Source of the DNA: Synechococcus sp. CBW1002
GTDB taxonomy: Bacteria > Cyanobacteriota > Cyanobacteriia > PCC-6307 > Cyanobiaceae
DNA length: 64,000 nucleotides
NCBI RefSeq assembly: GCF_015840915.1
Contig: NZ_CP060398.1
Span: 248,001 to 312,000 of the forward strand
Direction of reading: 5' to 3'
The position numbers and the translations under genes were made by a program. Positions 42,447-50,984 of this stretch are shown piece by piece. The notes beneath the pieces were generated by a model, which was not told the origin of the DNA, did not search any database, and saw only the letters and a list, made by a program, of their open reading frames with translations. Each line of letters begins with the position of its first letter. Position 1 is the stretch's first letter.

Positions 42447-45191
42447 ATGGACTCCAGCATCAGCGAATTCCAGGACGCTCTCTCCCTGAAGCGCGATGGC
42501 CGCAGAGTATCTCTTGAAGGAATCTTAACCGGGTCCGCCCTGGGGCTGTTTCTCGTCTACACCCTCAAGGACACGCAGATTCCGCTGGCACAGATTGATA
42601 TCGGTTCAAGTGATGAGTGGCTCCGAACTGGTGAATTTGAGCCCATTGCCATCGGGAAAGCTAGCGGGCCCGTCGTTGCCCCCGCAGACCAACTCAAAAC
42701 AGCAGGAGATTCTGCAAATCAGAATCCAGATTTGCTCAATTTATCCCCACTGAATCTGGGGAGTGGGATCAGCGTTCAGGGAGGCTTTGCCGGTGCAAAC
42801 TTTTTCCCGTCTCCCCTGACTCAAGCCAATCTTCAGTCTTCAACCGAAGATGGCCTGCCTGCCATTGGTGAATTCGGTGCAACCACGTCCGGACGGATCG
42901 GTGGCAGCTCAGGTGGCGGTGGCAGTGGTGGTGCTGTCTCCCTCAGCGCCAGTGGATTAGACACCCTCAACGACTTTCTGCTGGGTAATTCTTCTCGCAA
43001 CCGCTCCAGCGATTCGACGGCGACCAATCCGCTCAAGCCTAACCAGCCAAGCAATCCGCTTTTTGGCCAAGCGCCTACGTCGCGCGGATTGGATCCCAAT
43101 TATTTTCAACCCAATGAACTGAGTGCATCAACGACCCTGATCAATGATCGCTCATTCGGCAACTCAGATTTCAATTCATCCCGCCCAATCAATGTAGGTC
43201 TCGAATCTCCCGCAGAAGTCCTCCCTCCACCCAAGGTTTTACTGGTTCAGGTCAATACCGGGACCGACGCCGTTGCCTCCTCTGTGTTTGACGGGGCGTC
43301 GTCAACCTCACAGATCAATCAGGCCGCTCTTGACGGCGTTACGCTCGACCTGCGGGGATCAGATATTGATCAGCTTGTGGTTGTATCCAGCCAACAGGTC
43401 AATCCAGTTGCGAAGAGCACGTTTACCCCTGTTCAGTTGGAGATTCTGTCTTCCAACATCGCTGCTCTGAACAGCAATCTGACCGGCGGCGCCGATACTG
43501 ACGTCTTCTTGATCCAGGCGAGCGATCTCTTCAACCTGGTCATGGAGGGCACAGGCGGCAGCAGCGCCACCGCATCAATCCAGACCATCGCCATGCAGGC
43601 CAGCGAACTGGTCAGCAACCTGCAGCCCACGATTGTTGGAGCCCAGGCCACCACTGGCTTCGAATTTTTTGGACTGACCGATCTTCACACAACAAGCCTG
43701 AATTTTGACCTGCTGACGCAGGCCGTGGCGGACAGCACAATCAGACTTGGAGACTGGGGCGACACTGTAGAGATCATCAGCACAATTGGGAATGCAGATT
43801 CCACCGAGATTTTCCTGGAGCATTCGGGATTCCTCTCCCCATCCAGCTTCCTCAATTCGGCTGATGCTCCTCAAGGAGTCTTCAATCTCAATGCACGTGC
43901 AATCGGGCTTTCCAATAGTCTTCTTGACACCGCTGGAGGAAACGACAATCTCTTTGTCTCCTCCCATGTTCATCTGGATGGTTCGGTTTCCGAAGGCGAT
44001 CAATCCAAGCTTGCGATTGGAGGCCAGCTCCAGTCCATAGCCCTGTTGGATTCCCAGATTCTGCTTGGCGACGGAAACGATACCGCCATTCTCGATGGTG
44101 CAGTTGTTGATTCCTTGATTGACCTTGGCAATGGTTTCAATCAGTTGGTCACGGGCGGATCCATGCTGGATTCGACCATCAGGAGTGGGGCAGGAACCAG
44201 CCTGATTGATCTTGCCAATGCCGAGAATTCCTTGACTCTGGACAGCCAAGGTGCAGTCAGGCTGCGGGGAGGCAATCAATCGGACAACATCACACTCTCC
44301 AGTCTGCCGATCATTGCCGAGATCGATGGCCAAGCCGGGCTTGATCAGGCCACGATCGACACGCCTTCTGGGGTTGAGCTGCTGGTTAATGGTAACAATG
44401 CCGCTGTTGTTGCTGGAGTAACGCTTACCAACATTGAGTCGATCAAGCTCGGCAACGGTGATGACAGCGTTGTCATGTCGTCAACCGGAAGCCTGGATGG
44501 ATCTCTTGACGGTGGCGATGGTTTTGACCTGCTTGACTTCAGCAATCGCAGTCAATCAGTGGTCGTTGACCTTGATGCCGGCATTGCAAGTGGGATTGGC
44601 AACGCAACCCCTGGCGCACTCACCAATATCGAAGCCGTCATCGGCACCAATCAATCGGACCAGTTCGCGGTCTCCTCAAAGCCCGGCCAATACATTGACG
44701 CAGGCGAAGGCGAAGACCTGATCTATCTGCGTTGGACTCCCTGGACGGAAGCAGATGACACTCCCTCCTCCGAGGTACTTGGTGGAGCCGGCAAGGACAC
44801 GTTTATTGTTGGCAGTGGGTTTGACACTAGCCCGGTCAATATCTTCGAGCTCCCCGACATTCAATTCAATATGGGCATTAATGGTACGTACGGCCTTAGT
44901 GACAGGATAAGGTTTGGCTCAACCATCCTAACTGCTTCGGACTCCAGCGGCATTGGCGATGCGACGCTACTGCCGATTGCCCCCTTGGAGACATTGCTGA
45001 TGGGCGCAGATTCCTATGGTTCAGATTTTAGTCAATTAGCGATTGATTATTCGCCATTGCAATCGAGCAGTGCCTCAATGATCAATCTAAACCGTAACTC
45101 AGGACTCACAAGATTCTCTCAGATTGCAAGTCTATCTCGCTTCAACGTATCCAGCTGGTCCTCATTTGAGAGTAACTTCTCGTTTGGCTAA
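42447..45191 (+). CDS. RTX-like repetitive protein, probable type I secretion substrate
   Basis: A 914-residue acidic protein without cysteine. A moderately hydrophobic stretch (about 27-43, ILTGSALGLFLVYTL) is followed by a Ser/Asn/Pro-rich region (70-280) and a beta-repeat region (about 480-850) with LLDSQILLGDGNDTAI, LIDLGNGFNQLVTGG, IKLGNGDDSVVM, LDGGDGFDLLDFS and VLGGAGKDTF, which are RTX-like calcium-binding turns spaced by the pattern D/N-S-x-I. The end has no lipobox or sorting motif. The ATG at 42447 is preferred over the upstream frame that overlaps the transferase gene. Its stop overlaps the end of the converging GT4 gene. Confidence 0.8.
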   Translation: MDSSISEFQDALSLKRDGRRVSLEGILTGSALGLFLVYTLKDTQIPLAQIDIGSSDEWLRTGEFEPIAIGKASGPVVAPADQLKTAGDSANQNPDLLNLSPLNLGSGISVQGGFAGANFFPSPLTQANLQSSTEDGLPAIGEFGATTSGRIGGSSGGGGSGGAVSLSASGLDTLNDFLLGNSSRNRSSDSTATNPLKPNQPSNPLFGQAPTSRGLDPNYFQPNELSASTTLINDRSFGNSDFNSSRPINVGLESPAEVLPPPKVLLVQVNTGTDAVASSVFDGASSTSQINQAALDGVTLDLRGSDIDQLVVVSSQQVNPVAKSTFTPVQLEILSSNIAALNSNLTGGADTDVFLIQASDLFNLVMEGTGGSSATASIQTIAMQASELVSNLQPTIVGAQATTGFEFFGLTDLHTTSLNFDLLTQAVADSTIRLGDWGDTVEIISTIGNADSTEIFLEHSGFLSPSSFLNSADAPQGVFNLNARAIGLSNSLLDTAGGNDNLFVSSHVHLDGSVSEGDQSKLAIGGQLQSIALLDSQILLGDGNDTAILDGAVVDSLIDLGNGFNQLVTGGSMLDSTIRSGAGTSLIDLANAENSLTLDSQGAVRLRGGNQSDNITLSSLPIIAEIDGQAGLDQATIDTPSGVELLVNGNNAAVVAGVTLTNIESIKLGNGDDSVVMSSTGSLDGSLDGGDGFDLLDFSNRSQSVVVDLDAGIASGIGNATPGALTNIEAVIGTNQSDQFAVSSKPGQYIDAGEGEDLIYLRWTPWTEADDTPSSEVLGGAGKDTFIVGSGFDTSPVNIFELPDIQFNMGINGTYGLSDRIRFGSTILTASDSSGIGDATLLPIAPLETLLMGADSYGSDFSQLAIDYSPLQSSSASMINLNRNSGLTRFSQIASLSRFNVSSWSSFESNFSFG

Positions 45192-46453
45192 CGCAATCTA
45201 AATCGCTCATCAATTTGTCCCTCCAAGACCCGAAACGGGTTCTCCAGTGGCAGGTTCCTGATCAGTTCGGCACGCCCTGCCTGTGCCAGCAAGCAACCTA
45301 GACGTTGTTTCACAATTTTTCCCAAACGCTCAGGAGCAAGCAGACGCTGAACGGCTTGACGACCCGATTGACTCAGCCTGAACCGGACATCAGGGTCTGT
45401 CGATAGCGCACGAAGATAAGTAGCTGCTTGGTCAATGTTCGGCTCTCCCCAGAATGAGCCACAACGATAATCACCCTCTGAGCAAAGAATAGGCACAAGG
45501 TCAGCATCAACCAAGGCCGAACTACCGGGCGGCATGAAGTCAAGGTTTCCCGAATATCCCGTTGCCACAACGGCAATGCCCGCCGCCATCGCTTCTGCCA
45601 TTGCCAAACCAAAGCCTTCGGCACGGTGGAGATGGATCATCACATCACTGTTGATCAGAATTTGATCCAGCTGTTCACGGGTTAGATGCGCATCAATCAA
45701 TTGAATTCGGGAATCATGTGATATTCGCTGCCGTAATGATGCAAGCTCTTGAGGGAACTGCGAGCCACTGCCTACTTTGAGCACAAGCCGCGCATCAGGC
45801 AACCTATGGCCAGCAGCCTGACTGAAAGGGAAAGCCTGCTGAAAAGCGTCAATCACGCCATAGGGATTTTTACGCCCAACCGTGCTCCATAAATCAAACA
45901 GATAGACACAGACAAAATCCGCAGTCGATCTCTGGCGCTTCAAGACCTGGCGTTGCCTGTGGATGGCATCGGCACGCTCCCAATCAATCAGATGAGGCAA
46001 CGGCGTCACAGGGATCGGACTGCGCAGCCCAAGACTCGTGGCCGAAAAGCTGGAAGGACACCAGAGCTGATCCAGACCGATGAATCCAGACTCCCAGCCA
46101 CTGGGAAAGTCTTCGAGCTCCCATGCCCAGAAGCCAATGCGCAATGGAGCCTTGAGCTGCAGACGCTCCGCCAGACCGTCCGTTTGGCGGAGAACATTGG
46201 GATTGGTATGAATCAGATCCACCGCTGCCGGGAGGATTTGAGCAGCTGGCCGAGTTGGCTGATCATTCACATGGGTGGCCAAGGGCAAATCATGCACTTG
46301 AACCCGCACACCCGCTGCCTGGAGGCTGCGCATCGTACAGCGCGCCCCTTCCCCAAGCCCGAAGCCACCACTGAGATGCCCCCAGAGATTGACAGTGAGC
46401 TGCCGCTGGACCAGCGCGCTCATGGATACACCGGGCAGCATGATGACAGCCAT
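45188..46453 (-). CDS. GT4-family glycosyltransferase
   Basis: A 421-residue GT-B enzyme: N-terminal LTVNLWGHLSGGFGLGEGARC (nucleotide-fold glycine loop), IGFWAWELEDFP, and the GT4 donor-site block IHLHRAEGFGLAMAEAMAAGIAVVATGYSGNLDFM, whose E-x(7)-E motif is retained as EGFGLAMAE. It should transfer a nucleotide-activated sugar with retention; donor and acceptor are unknown. The ATG at 46453 is used, with an in-frame ATG at 46423 nearer the conserved start. Its start codon shares the tetramer CATG with the start of the opposing small gene. Confidence 0.85.
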   Translation of the reverse strand: MAVIMLPGVSMSALVQRQLTVNLWGHLSGGFGLGEGARCTMRSLQAAGVRVQVHDLPLATHVNDQPTRPAAQILPAAVDLIHTNPNVLRQTDGLAERLQLKAPLRIGFWAWELEDFPSGWESGFIGLDQLWCPSSFSATSLGLRSPIPVTPLPHLIDWERADAIHRQRQVLKRQRSTADFVCVYLFDLWSTVGRKNPYGVIDAFQQAFPFSQAAGHRLPDARLVLKVGSGSQFPQELASLRQRISHDSRIQLIDAHLTREQLDQILINSDVMIHLHRAEGFGLAMAEAMAAGIAVVATGYSGNLDFMPPGSSALVDADLVPILCSEGDYRCGSFWGEPNIDQAATYLRALSTDPDVRFRLSQSGRQAVQRLLAPERLGKIVKQRLGCLLAQAGRAELIRNLPLENPFRVLEGQIDERFRLR

Positions 46454-46823
46454 GCTAATTTACGGCTCCAGGATCTGCCCAAGAAGATCAGAAGTGTCAT
46501 CCAATCCCTGCAGACACATTGAGCTGACTCCTACAGAAGCCAAAATTCTTGAGGAGCTTGTGGGGCGATACGAAGCAACTATCCTCGGCGAGATAGGCGT
46601 CTGCACAGACCATGACGAGCTCTTTAACCTTCGGCTTCTCTCTTCCTTGCTTGCAGATATACGCGATAAATTCCATCCGAGTCAATCGATAACGGCATCC
46701 TGCGCCAACTGCGGGACAGAGTATGTCTGCTCCGACAGCAGCAATCGTTTCTGCTCAGAGAAATGTCGTCGTCGCTTCGAGAAGTTAGCCAAAAAGGCGA
46801 TCAAGAATATCTCTTCACTCTAA
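46452..46823 (+). CDS. Small protein with C-terminal zinc-ribbon-like motif, hypothetical
   Basis: The 123-residue reading frame has a helical middle (LTPTEAKILEELVGRYEATIL) and a C-terminal CANCGTEYVC...FCSEKCRRRFEK segment with two cysteine pairs resembling a zinc ribbon of the type that marks nucleic-acid-binding or recruitment proteins. The first ATG (46452) may not be the real start, because the first 40 residues look unstructured. I do not recognise a family. It lies between the GT4 gene and a J-domain gene. It could be a remnant of a longer gene. Confidence 0.5.
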   Translation: MLIYGSRICPRRSEVSSNPCRHIELTPTEAKILEELVGRYEATILGEIGVCTDHDELFNLRLLSSLLADIRDKFHPSQSITASCANCGTEYVCSDSSNRFCSEKCRRRFEKLAKKAIKNISSL

Positions 46824-46940
46824 GCACTGAACCCACTTTATCGCGCACCAGCATACCTGGCGGCAACGTTCTTGGCTGAGAAGACTTTCTTTTTTCCTGA
46901 CGGCAAAAGAGTATTGACGACTCCATAAATCTTGTCGTCC

Positions 46941-47426
46941 ATGTCGCTGGTTTTGCTTCTCTTCCTGGGCCTGGCGGCAGTTCTGATCGGACTGATCCTG
47001 TCCTATAGCGCCTGGATCATGACCTGGTGGATCCTGGACCACTGGACCGAAGCGGCAAGGGTCAAGATCCGAGCAGAGCGACTCCGTCGTGATGCTGAAG
47101 CCTATGCCCGTGCCGCCGCAACAGCGCAGCAAGCCAACCGAGCCAGAGCCAGACGAGCAAGGATCAGGGTTGGCGAAGTCTTTGATCTGGATGGCAAGCG
47201 AATCGCCCTGACCCTTGATCAGCTGTCAACCTTTCGAACGCGCTGTTGCCTCGAGCTCGACCTGAATCCGAGCACCTCCTGGAGCGAGATTCGACAGCAG
47301 TGGCGTCGTCGCAGCATGGCCTGGCATCCGGATCATGGCGGATCATTGGATGTCTGGCTGCGAAAGCAGAGGGCTTACGAAGCCCTGGCTCAGCTCAACC
47401 GTTGGCAGAGCAAGCAACCCCATTGA
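46941..47426 (+). CDS. Membrane-anchored J-domain protein
   Basis: A 161-residue protein with an N-terminal membrane helix (about 2-30, LVLLLFLGLAAVLIGLIL), a basic Ala/Arg-rich helix, and a C-terminal J-type domain with LELDLNPSTSWSEIRQQWRRRSMAWHPDHGG; the HPD tripeptide required to stimulate Hsp70 is intact. It should recruit DnaK to a membrane. A TTG at 46932 is in frame upstream, but the ATG at 46941 is the better start. It converges on psbA, the terminator lying between them. Confidence 0.8.
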   Translation: MSLVLLLFLGLAAVLIGLILSYSAWIMTWWILDHWTEAARVKIRAERLRRDAEAYARAAATAQQANRARARRARIRVGEVFDLDGKRIALTLDQLSTFRTRCCLELDLNPSTSWSEIRQQWRRRSMAWHPDHGGSLDVWLRKQRAYEALAQLNRWQSKQPH

Positions 47427-47493
47427 CACGGATCCGTACGTTCGGTCTGTTGAGCTCGTGATCCAGAATTCAGAGGATCGATTCACAGGAATT

Positions 47494-47525
47494 AAAAAAA
47501 GCCCTTCTCCTGAGGAGAAGGGCTT
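47494..47525 (-). terminator. psbA terminator
   Basis: A perfect 12-bp stem AAGCCCTTCTCC/GGAGAAGGGCTT with a 3-base loop (47499-47525) is followed, on the minus strand, by a T run (A run at 47494-47500 on the plus strand). It is well placed 73 bp after the psbA stop. Confidence 0.92.
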
Positions 47526-47598
47526 GACCAGCAATTAATTTTCGAAGTCGGTATTCCGAAATCGACGTGCTGATTGCCTGTTGGATTAGGGCTTAGCC

Positions 47599-48678
47599 TC
47601 AGCCGATCGAAGGAGCCATCAGAGCCACGGGGGTGGCTTCAGCGGCGGCCAGATCGAGGGGAAAGTTGTGAGCGTTGCGCTCGTGCATCACTTCCATGCC
47701 CAGACCAGCGCGGTTCAGCACATCAGCCCAGGTGTTCACCACGCGGCCCTGGCCGTCGAGGATCGACTGGTTGAAGTTGAAACCGTTCAGGTTGAAGGCC
47801 ATCGTGCTCACGCCCAGGGCAGTGAACCAGATGCCCACCACAGGCCAGGCAGCCAGGAAGAAGTGGAGGCTGCGGCTGTTGTTGAAGGAGGCGTATTGGA
47901 AGATCAGGCGACCGAAGTAACCGTGGGCAGCCACGATGTTGTAGGTCTCTTCTTCCTGGCCGAACTTGTAGCCATAGTTCTGGCTCTCGCTCTCGGTGGT
48001 TTCACGCACCAGCGACGAAGTCACCAGGGAGCCGTGCATGGCGGAGAACAGGCTGCCGCCGAACACACCGGCCACACCCAGCATGTGGAAGGGGTGCATC
48101 AGGATGTTGTGCTCAGCCTGGAACACCAGCATGTAGTTGAAGGTGCCCGAGATGCCGAGGGGCATGCCGTCAGAGAAGGAACCCTGACCGAAGGGGTAGA
48201 TCAGGAACACGGCGCTGGCAGCGGCCACGGGGGCGCTGTAGGCGACGCAGATCCAGGGGCGCATGCCGAGGCGGTAGGACAGTTCCCACTCGCGGCCCAT
48301 GTAGGCGAAGACGCCGATCAGGAAGTGGAACACCACCAGCTGGTAAGGACCGCCGTTGTACAGCCACTCGTCGAGGCTGGCGGCTTCCCAGATGGGGTAG
48401 AAGTGCAGGCCGATGGCGTTGCTGGAGGGAACAACAGCACCGGAGATGATGTTGTTGCCGTAGATCAGGCTGCCGGCAACGGGCTCACGGATGCCGTCGA
48501 TGTCGACGGGGGGAGCGGCGATGAAGGCAACGATGAAACAGATGGTGGCGCTCAGCAGCGTCGGGATCATCAGCACACCGAACCAGCCCACATAGAGGCG
48601 GTTGTTGGTGGAGGTGACCCACTCGCAAAACTGATTCCACGCAGAAGCGCCTTGGCGCTGCTGGAGAGTGGTGGTCAT
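47599..48678 (-). CDS. psbA: Photosystem II reaction-centre protein D1
   Basis: The 359-residue D1 protein is one of the two core subunits of photosystem II and binds P680, pheophytin, QB and the manganese cluster. The sequence is intact from [14 protein letters not shown] to the C-terminal [14 protein letters not shown], where CtpA is expected to cut after the Ala of LDLA. Residue 130 is Glu (FAYMGRE), the feature of the high-light D1:2 type rather than the low-light D1:1 type, which has Gln. The QB loop and the tyrosine and histidine ligand regions look normal. It has its own candidate promoter and a strong terminator. It is divergent from a lipoprotein gene at 48971. Confidence 0.99.
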   Translation of the reverse strand: MTTTLQQRQGASAWNQFCEWVTSTNNRLYVGWFGVLMIPTLLSATICFIVAFIAAPPVDIDGIREPVAGSLIYGNNIISGAVVPSSNAIGLHFYPIWEAASLDEWLYNGGPYQLVVFHFLIGVFAYMGREWELSYRLGMRPWICVAYSAPVAAASAVFLIYPFGQGSFSDGMPLGISGTFNYMLVFQAEHNILMHPFHMLGVAGVFGGSLFSAMHGSLVTSSLVRETTESESQNYGYKFGQEEETYNIVAAHGYFGRLIFQYASFNNSRSLHFFLAAWPVVGIWFTALGVSTMAFNLNGFNFNQSILDGQGRVVNTWADVLNRAGLGMEVMHERNAHNFPLDLAAAEATPVALMAPSIG

Positions 48679-48780
48679 GAGAACAGGGGTTGGTAATCCA
48701 GGGCCTGGAGGCTCCGGAAGAGGTATGGACGGATTTCCGTTGAGGGGAAACCCTCCACAGAGGCGATCCGCCTGTGCATG

Positions 48781-48809
48781 AGCGTAAAGGAATGTTGCGG
48801 ATCTGTAAA
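48781..48809 (-). promoter_or_regulatory. Candidate psbA promoter
   Basis: On the minus strand TTTACA (48809-48804) and TACGCT (48786-48781) are separated by exactly 17 bases, fitting a sigma70-type -35/-10 pair. Transcription would start near 48774, giving a leader of about 95 nt before psbA. The -10 hexamer is a weak match, so this is a candidate only. Confidence 0.4.
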
Positions 48810-48970
48810 GGGGGGTTCATGAAGTTTCTGGCTGGGGCGGCTTCCCCTCCCTCTGCCCCTGGGCTGCGCTGGGCTCCACGCCTGGGCTCCAGCAACGGCC
48901 CCAGGCTCCGGCGCGTGGTCAACGCGGTGGCGCACTGCTAGGAGTTCGGGTCTCGCTCCATCACCAGGGC

Positions 48971-49330
48971 ATGACCATCACGCCGCAACGCTTTCCCTTT
49001 CTCCGCAACGGAGGTGCCCTGGTGCTGCTCAGCTCGGCGTGGCTGCTGGCGGCCTGCCAGCCGAAGGTGGCGCAACCGATCAAGGTGGATGCAGGCCAGC
49101 AGCAGCGTCTCAATCAGTTGGAGCTGAAAGTGCAGCAGCTGGAGCAGAAGCTCAATGCCACAACGCCCCGCGATCCGGCCGATCGGGACGGCAAGCCCCC
49201 CGCCGGACCCGTGAAGTCGCTCACCCTTCGCAGCGGCAGCGACGACGATCGCCTCCGCATCTACTGGGCTGATGGCAGCAGCAGTGACCTGCCCTGCACC
49301 AAGGAACAGGGCACCCTGGTCTGCGGTTGA
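48971..49330 (+). CDS. Putative lipoprotein with short coiled coil, unknown function
   Basis: A 119-residue protein with a signal peptide ending in a lipobox (LLAAC, Cys near residue 29), so it is probably a lipid-anchored envelope protein. A coiled coil (about 43-64, QQRLNQLELKVQQLEQKL) is followed by a small beta domain (SLTLRSGSDDDRLRIYWADGS) with two cysteines (PC and VC) near the end that could form a disulfide. I do not recognise a family. It is divergent from psbA. Confidence 0.7.
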   Translation: MTITPQRFPFLRNGGALVLLSSAWLLAACQPKVAQPIKVDAGQQQRLNQLELKVQQLEQKLNATTPRDPADRDGKPPAGPVKSLTLRSGSDDDRLRIYWADGSSSDLPCTKEQGTLVCG

Positions 49331-49407
49331 TGCCGGCCATCCCCAGCTTGACAAGCTGAGTCAGCGCCGCTGAGCTAGCGGGCCATTCCGCTTCTCTCCC
49401 TTCTCCC

Positions 49408-49923
49408 ATGCGCGCCTCCCTGTCCCCGCAGGCACTGCAAGCTGTCCTGGCGGGTTCCCTGGCCGCAGTTGCGCCCCTGAGCCTGGCTGTCCCGGCGGCC
49501 CTGGCCACCTCGCCGCTGGCTGAAGCCCCTGCTCCGGCCGAAACCCGCTTAGCGCAACTGGACAACGGAATGCCGTCGCCTTACAGCGGCATCCGCGCCC
49601 TCAACCTGGCCCGCAACGCGGCTGTGAAGCTCAATGGCGGCCTCGGGGTCTATCGGCCGGCCTCCTGCATGTTCCGCTCCACCTCGCAGGACAATGACTG
49701 CCTGATCTCGGCCGATGCTCAAGGATTCCTGTTCCGCTTTCTGGGGGGACAACCCGGATGGGAACAGCTTGATCTGCCGCCCACGGTGGAGACCGAGATC
49801 CTGATCTCTCCGGATGGCCGCGAGGTGGTGAGCGTGATCTACAACGGCGAGCCACGGCCGCCCATTCAGACGGAACCCGGGGATGCGCCCGTTGAGTCTG
49901 ATCCCGCACCGCCTCAGAGCTGA
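49408..49923 (+). CDS. Exported protein of unknown function
   Basis: A 171-residue protein with a classical signal peptide (about 1-34, ending VPAALATS) and a mature part containing GIRALNLARNAAVKLNGGLGVYRPASCMF and two cysteines (SCMF, DCLI) that could pair. The C-terminus is Pro/Glu-rich and disordered. The pattern is that of conserved picocyanobacterial periplasmic proteins, but no function is known to me. It follows the putative lipoprotein by 77 bp on the same strand and converges on the aspartoacylase gene. Confidence 0.7.
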   Translation: MRASLSPQALQAVLAGSLAAVAPLSLAVPAALATSPLAEAPAPAETRLAQLDNGMPSPYSGIRALNLARNAAVKLNGGLGVYRPASCMFRSTSQDNDCLISADAQGFLFRFLGGQPGWEQLDLPPTVETEILISPDGREVVSVIYNGEPRPPIQTEPGDAPVESDPAPPQS

Positions 49924-49951
49924 GATCGGCAGGCCTGGGACCAGAGCAAGA

Positions 49952-50908
49952 TCACTCCTGCTCGAGTGCCAGGAGAGAGGCAACGGCACCGAGCGCCTCG
50001 GACCAGGCGCTGTCCACCGGCCAACTCTCACGCCTGGTCAGACTCAGGGCAATCCCTTTCTCGCCATAGGCCGCCTCGTTGAGGAACACCGGCCAGACCG
50101 GTTCAGACTCCAGACCCGGTGGCGGCACGTAGGGAAGGGGTTGCCCCTCTTCCCCCAGAAAAAGCGGATCACCGGGCCACATCGGCTGCCAATCGCGGTG
50201 CATCCGTCGCGGGTCAAAGCAGGCCGCCACAGCACCATGGGCATGGCGGGGCAGATCGAGGATGAGGAGATGGCGATGCACCACCAGCTGTCGCGGCAGA
50301 CGCAGCTGACCGCGGCCCGCCGCCGCCAGGGCCGCCAGCGACGCCTCCACAGCCAGCTGGGTCTGGACGCAGATCGCCGGCACCACCACCCCCTGCGGCA
50401 CCGGCCCCACCTCCACCACCAGGCCGCAGGGCCAGCGCTCCACCAGAAAACCGCTCTGGTGGGGATCGGCCTCATGCAAATAAACCGGAAGACCCAATGT
50501 TCCCTGCAGGGCGGCCGCCAAGGCCAGATCCGGCGGGCGCCGGCCGTAGACCACCAGGCTGTTGCCCATGGCTGCCGTTGTGCTGTGCAGATCGAGCGCC
50601 ACCAGGCAGGGCTGCGTCCCCTCGGGGCCGTGGCGGCGGATCAGTTCACGGGCCCGCTGCATCTCGTAGGCATCCTCGGCGGGATCGTCCAGCAGGTCCG
50701 GCACGAAGCAGCGGTTGAGGTCGCGATCGCGATAGCGGCAGTTCGACGCATGGGCTTCGGGGTTGCCCAGCACCAGCTCCAAGGCCAGTCCACTGCGATC
50801 GAGCAGGGCCGGCTGTCGCCGCCAGGCGTCCAGCAACCAGGGGGCATTGCGCTCGTTGCCGTGGGTTCCTGCCACCACCAACACCCGAGCCCTGTCACCA
50901 CCGCTCAT
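49952..50908 (-). CDS. Aspartoacylase / AstE-family zinc hydrolase
   Basis: The 318-residue protein is a zinc carboxypeptidase-fold amidohydrolase. It shows VVAGTHGNERN (zinc His and Glu), LGNPEA, RDRDLNRCF (substrate-binding Arg), VALDLHSTTA (second zinc His) and VEVGPVPQGV (catalytic Glu). Aspartoacylase removes acetyl from N-acetylaspartate; the cyanobacterial substrate is not established. The ATG at 50908 is chosen over a longer frame to 50986 that lies in the start region of the divergent transferase gene. Genes of this family often lie near psbA in picocyanobacteria. Confidence 0.85.
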   Translation of the reverse strand: MSGGDRARVLVVAGTHGNERNAPWLLDAWRRQPALLDRSGLALELVLGNPEAHASNCRYRDRDLNRCFVPDLLDDPAEDAYEMQRARELIRRHGPEGTQPCLVALDLHSTTAAMGNSLVVYGRRPPDLALAAALQGTLGLPVYLHEADPHQSGFLVERWPCGLVVEVGPVPQGVVVPAICVQTQLAVEASLAALAAAGRGQLRLPRQLVVHRHLLILDLPRHAHGAVAACFDPRRMHRDWQPMWPGDPLFLGEEGQPLPYVPPPGLESEPVWPVFLNEAAYGEKGIALSLTRRESWPVDSAWSEALGAVASLLALEQE

Positions 50909-50984
50909 GGGCTGCCTGCACGATCGCTCGCTGCCCAGCCTGGCGCAGCGCTGGCCGAGAGTTGGAACTGTTCGCTGCCATCCC

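Noticed and set aside
47668-48696. Open frame of 342 codons opposite psbA
   Set aside because: Val/His/Gly-rich shadow of a highly conserved gene; an antisense RNA is possible but the frame is not a protein gene.
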